Shown one piece after another: positions 6,941-9,548 of a stretch of 9,548 nucleotides of DNA. The stretch lies in NCBI GenBank assembly GCA_026396355.1, contig JAPLWY010000117.1, positions 3,214 through 12,761 of the forward strand, in the 5' to 3' direction. Under the pieces are notes generated by a model, which was not told where the DNA came from, ran no database searches, and saw only the letters and a list, made by a program, of their open reading frames with translations. Positions within the stretch are counted from its first letter, which is position 1. The number at the start of each line of letters is the position of its first letter. The position numbers and the translations under genes are program-made. The stretch is from Microcaldota archaeon (GTDB lineage Archaea > Micrarchaeota > Micrarchaeia > Anstonellales > Anstonellaceae).

Positions 6941-8205
6941 TTTTTCACCTTCAAACGCATTAAATCCTCAAAAAAGCGCGGGTAGGACTTTGACACGCAT
7001 TTTCCGACATTTATCATCGCGCCTTTTTCCGAGGCAAGCGCAGCGACCGCGCACGCCATTGCAATCCTGTGGTCGCCATGCGAGTCCACTTCGCCGCCTG
7101 CAAGCCGCTTGCCGTTTATTTCCATCATGTCGCCCGCCACTGAAATACTGGCGCCCATCCTGCCAAGCTCCTGCACAAGCGCTGACGCGCGGTCGCTCTC
7201 CTTGCCAGTTAGGCGTGATGCGCCTTTTATCCTGCTAACTCCTTTGCAGTGGCATGCGAGCGCGGCAAGGGGAGGGAACAGGTCCGGGCAGTCTGTGGCA
7301 TCAAACTCGAATGCAAAAAGTTTGCCTTTGCTCACGTGCACCGTGCTCTTGGAAACTTTCACCTTTGCACCCGCCATCTTAAGCGCGCTTAGTATTGCGC
7401 GGTCCGCCTGAAGGGAATCTGCGCGCAATCCCGCCACCGCAACACTGCCTGCGATTGCGCCAGCCACCAGCAGGAAGGCTGCGCCTGACCAGTCGCCTTC
7501 CACGCAGTATTTTCCGGGAACGTAATGCTGATTGCCGGGAATTTCAAATCGGGACATTGAGCTGTTTGCGTGCGCCTTGACCCCGAAAGCGCGCAGCATT
7601 TCCAAAGTCATTTGCACATAGGGCCTGCTTTTCAGGTTTTGGACAATGAGCACTGAATCATCCTGGCAGAGCGGAAGCGCCATCAAAAGCCCGGTCAGGA
7701 ACTGCGAGCTTTCAGAACCGTCAAGCTCAGCCCTCCCCCCATTCATGGGCCCCTGTACGAACACGGGAGGCAATCCACTATTGCTTGTGCACAAGGCGCC
7801 AAGCTGCGAAAGAGGCTTTTCCATCATGCCAACTTTGCGCAATGCAAGAGTCCCTTTTGCAGAGAGCAGTGTTTTTCCGCTGCCAAGCGCGGCAATGGGA
7901 GTGAACATCCTCATGCACAGGCCTGATTCGCCGCAGTCAAGCTTGCGGCTGGGAGCGGGTGCGCCCGTGCCAGCCAGAGCCAGCCCAATGCTCCTTATTT
8001 CCAGCCTGCCCTTTCCAATTTTCACTTTTGCCCAAAGCGCTTTTGCGCACCTTAAGGCAGCAAGCGCGTCATCGCAGCAGGTGGGGCGGGTGATGATGCT
8101 TTTTCCATTTGACAGCAACGCAGCTGCCACTGCGCGTATCATCATGCTCTTTGAGGATGGCGCGTCGAGCGTTCCTTCAATTTTGCAGGGAGATATTTTT
8201 TTCAT
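6937..8205 (-). CDS. aroA: 3-phosphoshikimate 1-carboxyvinyltransferase (EPSP synthase)
   Basis: EPSP synthase joins shikimate-3-phosphate and phosphoenolpyruvate to give EPSP. The 422-aa protein shows the two-domain family pattern. Key motifs are APSSKSMMIRA (15-25, Lys19 and Arg24), CGESGLCMRMFTPIAAL (91-107, the PEP loop with Arg99), GSESSQFLTGLLMA (163-176), the DWSGAAF segment (238-244), CPDLFPPLAALA (306-317, catalytic Asp308), GKESDRASAL (334-343), DSHGDHRIAMA (374-384) and SKSYPRFFEDL (405-415). The loop that reads GNAGTAMRP in E. coli is GESGLCMRM here, as in divergent prokaryotic enzymes. The gene begins 6 bases after the aroK stop with only a weak ribosome-binding site, and ends in an ATGA overlap with aroC. 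No critical residue is missing. Confidence 0.96.
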   Translation of the reverse strand: MKKISPCKIEGTLDAPSSKSMMIRAVAAALLSNGKSIITRPTCCDDALAALRCAKALWAKVKIGKGRLEIRSIGLALAGTGAPAPSRKLDCGESGLCMRMFTPIAALGSGKTLLSAKGTLALRKVGMMEKPLSQLGALCTSNSGLPPVFVQGPMNGGRAELDGSESSQFLTGLLMALPLCQDDSVLIVQNLKSRPYVQMTLEMLRAFGVKAHANSSMSRFEIPGNQHYVPGKYCVEGDWSGAAFLLVAGAIAGSVAVAGLRADSLQADRAILSALKMAGAKVKVSKSTVHVSKGKLFAFEFDATDCPDLFPPLAALACHCKGVSRIKGASRLTGKESDRASALVQELGRMGASISVAGDMMEINGKRLAGGEVDSHGDHRIAMACAVAALASEKGAMINVGKCVSKSYPRFFEDLMRLKVKK

Positions 8206-8211
8206 GCATCA

Positions 8212-8664
8212 TCAACTCTTCTGCGCAGGCTGCAAGGCGATATCCGTTTCATCCATAACCAGCCCTGCTACTTTTTTGGCAGATTTGCCCTCTGTTCCAA
8301 CTGCGATGTCTGAGCAAATGGCATATATGGGAAGGCGGAAGGACAGCAGGCTGCGCGCGGCTTTTGCCTTGCCTGGCTTTTTGAGAAGCGGGCGCGACGA
8401 ATCTCCCTTCAGGCGCGAAAGAGACTCGTCCGCGCTTGCCCACAGCCATACTGCAATGCAGCTTTTTTGCACTGCGCGCGCGCATGCGGCATCAAGCAGT
8501 GCGCCGCCGCCAAGGGAAAGCACTGCTCCTGTTTTTTTGCATGCCTCTTCCACTGCCTGCGCTTCAAGCGCGCGGAAGCGGGACTCGCCATGCTTTTCAA
8601 ATATGTCGGAAATTTTCATACCTGCCTTGCGTTCCACCACTTCATCCATCTCAACTACAGGCAT
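8212..8664 (-). CDS. aroK: Shikimate kinase, part downstream of the P-loop (frame-shifted from its N-terminus)
   Basis: This frame encodes all of a bacterial-type (P-loop NMP kinase fold) shikimate kinase except its first strand and Walker A loop. Counting from the ATG at 8664, it contains VVEMDEVVERKAGM (3-16; Asp7 matches the shikimate-binding Asp of the DxD motif, whose first Asp is Glu here), the FRALE segment with Arg31, SLGGGALL (50-57), the lid DSSRPLLKK (88-96, Arg91) and FRLPIY with Arg110. There are no internal stops and no missing motif. The missing N-terminus with GFMGSGKSS is encoded in the aroE frame immediately upstream. The kinase frame stays open upstream of 8664 through the A8 run at 8687-8694, so a -1 shift there would join the two halves. 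The ATG at 8664 overlaps the stop of the aroE frame (TAG, 8657-8655). Re-initiation there would give only a P-loop-less fragment. Possible readings are an expressed recoded fusion, a pseudogene or a base-calling error. Confidence 0.75.
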   Translation of the reverse strand: MPVVEMDEVVERKAGMKISDIFEKHGESRFRALEAQAVEEACKKTGAVLSLGGGALLDAACARAVQKSCIAVWLWASADESLSRLKGDSSRPLLKKPGKAKAARSLLSFRLPIYAICSDIAVGTEGKSAKKVAGLVMDETDIALQPAQKS

Positions 8665-9548
8665 GCCGCTTTTTCTTGAAATCCGGTTTTTTTTGCAATA
8701 ATTTTTGCAACCGAGCTTTTGCCGCTGCCCATGAAGCCAATGAGCGCGATGTTTTTCTTGCCCGCTCGGGAAGCGGATAAGGCATGCCTCATTGCTCCGA
8801 TTGGCGCAGGCGTCCCGGGGAAGAGCGTCAGCGCGGCGGCGCCCTGGCATAGCAGCCATTCCCTGCCGTCGATTACCTTGCAGCCTGCCAAAGCTGCATC
8901 CTGCGAAAGAGAAGTCTCGGATGAGTAGAAAGCGTCAAGCAGCACTGCGCCTTTTTTCAGAAGATGGGAAGGCACCACGCGCTCCCTTGTGCTCAGTGTG
9001 GAGACAATCACTTGTGCGCGCGGAAGAACCCTGGCAAGGGATTTCCCGGATAAAGAGCAATGGCTGCAGCCAAACCTGGAGGCGATTTCCTTTGCTTTCC
9101 CGATTGTGCGGTTCGCCACTGTCACGCGCGCACCTGACTTGCAAAGCGCGTATGCCGCTGCGCGCGCAGCGCCGCCTGCGCCAAGCACCACTGCGTTTGC
9201 GCCCTTCAGTTTCACGCCCGCTCCTGCAAGCGCGCCGCGCACCCCGTCAACATCAGTATTGAAGCCGCGCGTTTTGCCGCTCTTCGCAATGAACAGTGTG
9301 TTCACTGCGCCTGTTGCACGCGCATTGCCGTCAAGCGAATCGGCAAGGTGGAAGGCGGTTTGCTTGAACGGCGCAGTGACATTGAGCCCGGACATGCCAA
9401 TCTGCAGCGCAGTTTCAAGTGCCTCCTCCATGCTATCCGCCGCAAGCCTGGTGTAAACCGCATGGATGCCGCATGCTGCAAAGCCGGCATTGTGCATCTG
9501 GGGGCTGGCGCTTTGCATTATGGGCTTGCCGGTGGATGCAAAAATCCT
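8655..9548 (-). CDS. aroE: Shikimate dehydrogenase (5' end outside window) fused to the N-terminus of shikimate kinase
   Basis: AroE reduces 3-dehydroshikimate to shikimate with NADPH. The frame is open to the window edge, where it encodes ASTGKPIMQSASPQMHN. The methionine at 9518 is therefore internal and the true start lies beyond 9548. In window numbering (297 residues), the features are the shikimate-binding serines in SASPQMHN (13-20), GLNVTAPFK with catalytic Lys62, AVNTL (81-85), FNTDVDG with catalytic Asp99, the NADP loop VLGAGGAARA (121-130), ANRT (145-148) that selects NADPH, LLDAFYSSET (203-212) and Gln235 in CQGAA. AroE normally ends near residue 258. Here the frame continues without a stop into KKNIALIGFMGSGKSS (264-279), which is the first strand and Walker A loop of shikimate kinase. 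It then meets a frame break and stops at TAG 8657-8655. An upstream fusion, for example to AroD, cannot be judged from this window. Confidence 0.92.
   Translation of the reverse strand, partial: RIFASTGKPIMQSASPQMHNAGFAACGIHAVYTRLAADSMEEALETALQIGMSGLNVTAPFKQTAFHLADSLDGNARATGAVNTLFIAKSGKTRGFNTDVDGVRGALAGAGVKLKGANAVVLGAGGAARAAAYALCKSGARVTVANRTIGKAKEIASRFGCSHCSLSGKSLARVLPRAQVIVSTLSTRERVVPSHLLKKGAVLLDAFYSSETSLSQDAALAGCKVIDGREWLLCQGAAALTLFPGTPAPIGAMRHALSASRAGKKNIALIGFMGSGKSSVAKIIAKKTGFQEKAACL
8666..8699 (-). repeat. Imperfect 17-bp tandem duplication at the aroE/aroK frame break
   Basis: On the minus strand, unit 1 (8699-8683) is ATTGCAAAAAAAACCGG and unit 2 (8682-8666) is ATTTCAAGAAAAAGCGG. They match at 14 of 17 positions. 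Because 17 is not a multiple of 3, the extra unit moves the downstream shikimate kinase into the -1 frame. Removing either unit joins GKSSVAKII to (AKKTG or SRKSG)MPVVEMDE with exactly the spacing between the P-loop lysine and the shikimate-binding Asp seen in known AroK proteins (19 residues). Confidence 0.85.

Noticed and set aside
8674..8680. Second A-rich run (GAAAAAG) as the frameshift site
   Set aside because: In the aroE frame it reads CAA GAA AAA GCG, so the P-site tRNA would re-pair poorly on -1 slippage. The A8 run at 8687-8694 is a far better candidate, although an indel here would also restore the frame.
7646..8701. Long open frame of 351 codons on the plus strand
   Set aside because: It lies opposite aroA and aroK, whose motifs are unmistakable on the minus strand. 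Its own translation is Ser/Pro/Ala-rich with no family features, as expected of a mirror frame in GC-rich coding DNA.
8683..8859. Upstream extension of the shikimate kinase frame (MAAMPGRRRADALPRD onward)
   Set aside because: Upstream of the A8 run this frame has no kinase character. The real strand and P-loop are in the aroE frame over the same bases.

Overview
The window holds most of an aromatic amino-acid biosynthesis operon on the minus strand (right edge down to about 2890). Facing it on the plus strand is a two-gene unit (86-2824). The two transcripts converge on a short T-rich gap at 2825-2889. The organism is probably an archaeon, possibly one of the small-genome lineages, but this is an inference. 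It rests on an archaeal-looking TATA element very close to the first start codon, GGTGA and GGAGG type ribosome-binding sites inside the operon, a T-rich terminator, and tight gene packing. The shikimate kinase is of the bacterial P-loop type rather than the GHMP type usual in archaea, so a bacterium is not excluded.

Plus strand: 86-1018 is an orphan, very charged, soluble, partly coiled-coil protein. It is followed 6 bases later by a monovalent cation:proton antiporter of the CPA2/Kef-like group (1025-2824). The antiporter lacks the usual cytoplasmic nucleotide-binding domain. In its place it has about four extra hydrophobic segments and a strongly basic tail.

Minus strand, in transcription order: aroE (shikimate dehydrogenase, 5' end outside the window), aroK (shikimate kinase), aroA (EPSP synthase), aroC (chorismate synthase), pheA (chorismate mutase / prephenate dehydratase / ACT), tyrA (prephenate dehydrogenase) and a PLP aminotransferase. 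The gene order follows the order of the reactions from dehydroshikimate to phenylalanine and tyrosine. Neighbouring genes overlap (ATGA junctions at aroA/aroC and pheA/tyrA, 11 bp at aroC/pheA) or are a few bases apart, so one polycistronic message with translational coupling is likely.

The most notable feature is at 8655-8700. The aroE reading frame runs without a stop into the start of shikimate kinase, including its P-loop (an AroE-AroK fusion). Just after the P-loop there is an imperfect 17-bp tandem duplication (14 of 17 positions identical) that throws the rest of the kinase into the -1 frame. Removing either copy restores a kinase of exactly family-typical spacing. The remainder of the kinase frame is intact, and the first copy contains an A8 run that forms a perfect A AAA AAA slippery site in the aroE frame. 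The site may be a recoding signal, a recent lesion or an assembly error; the sequence alone cannot decide.
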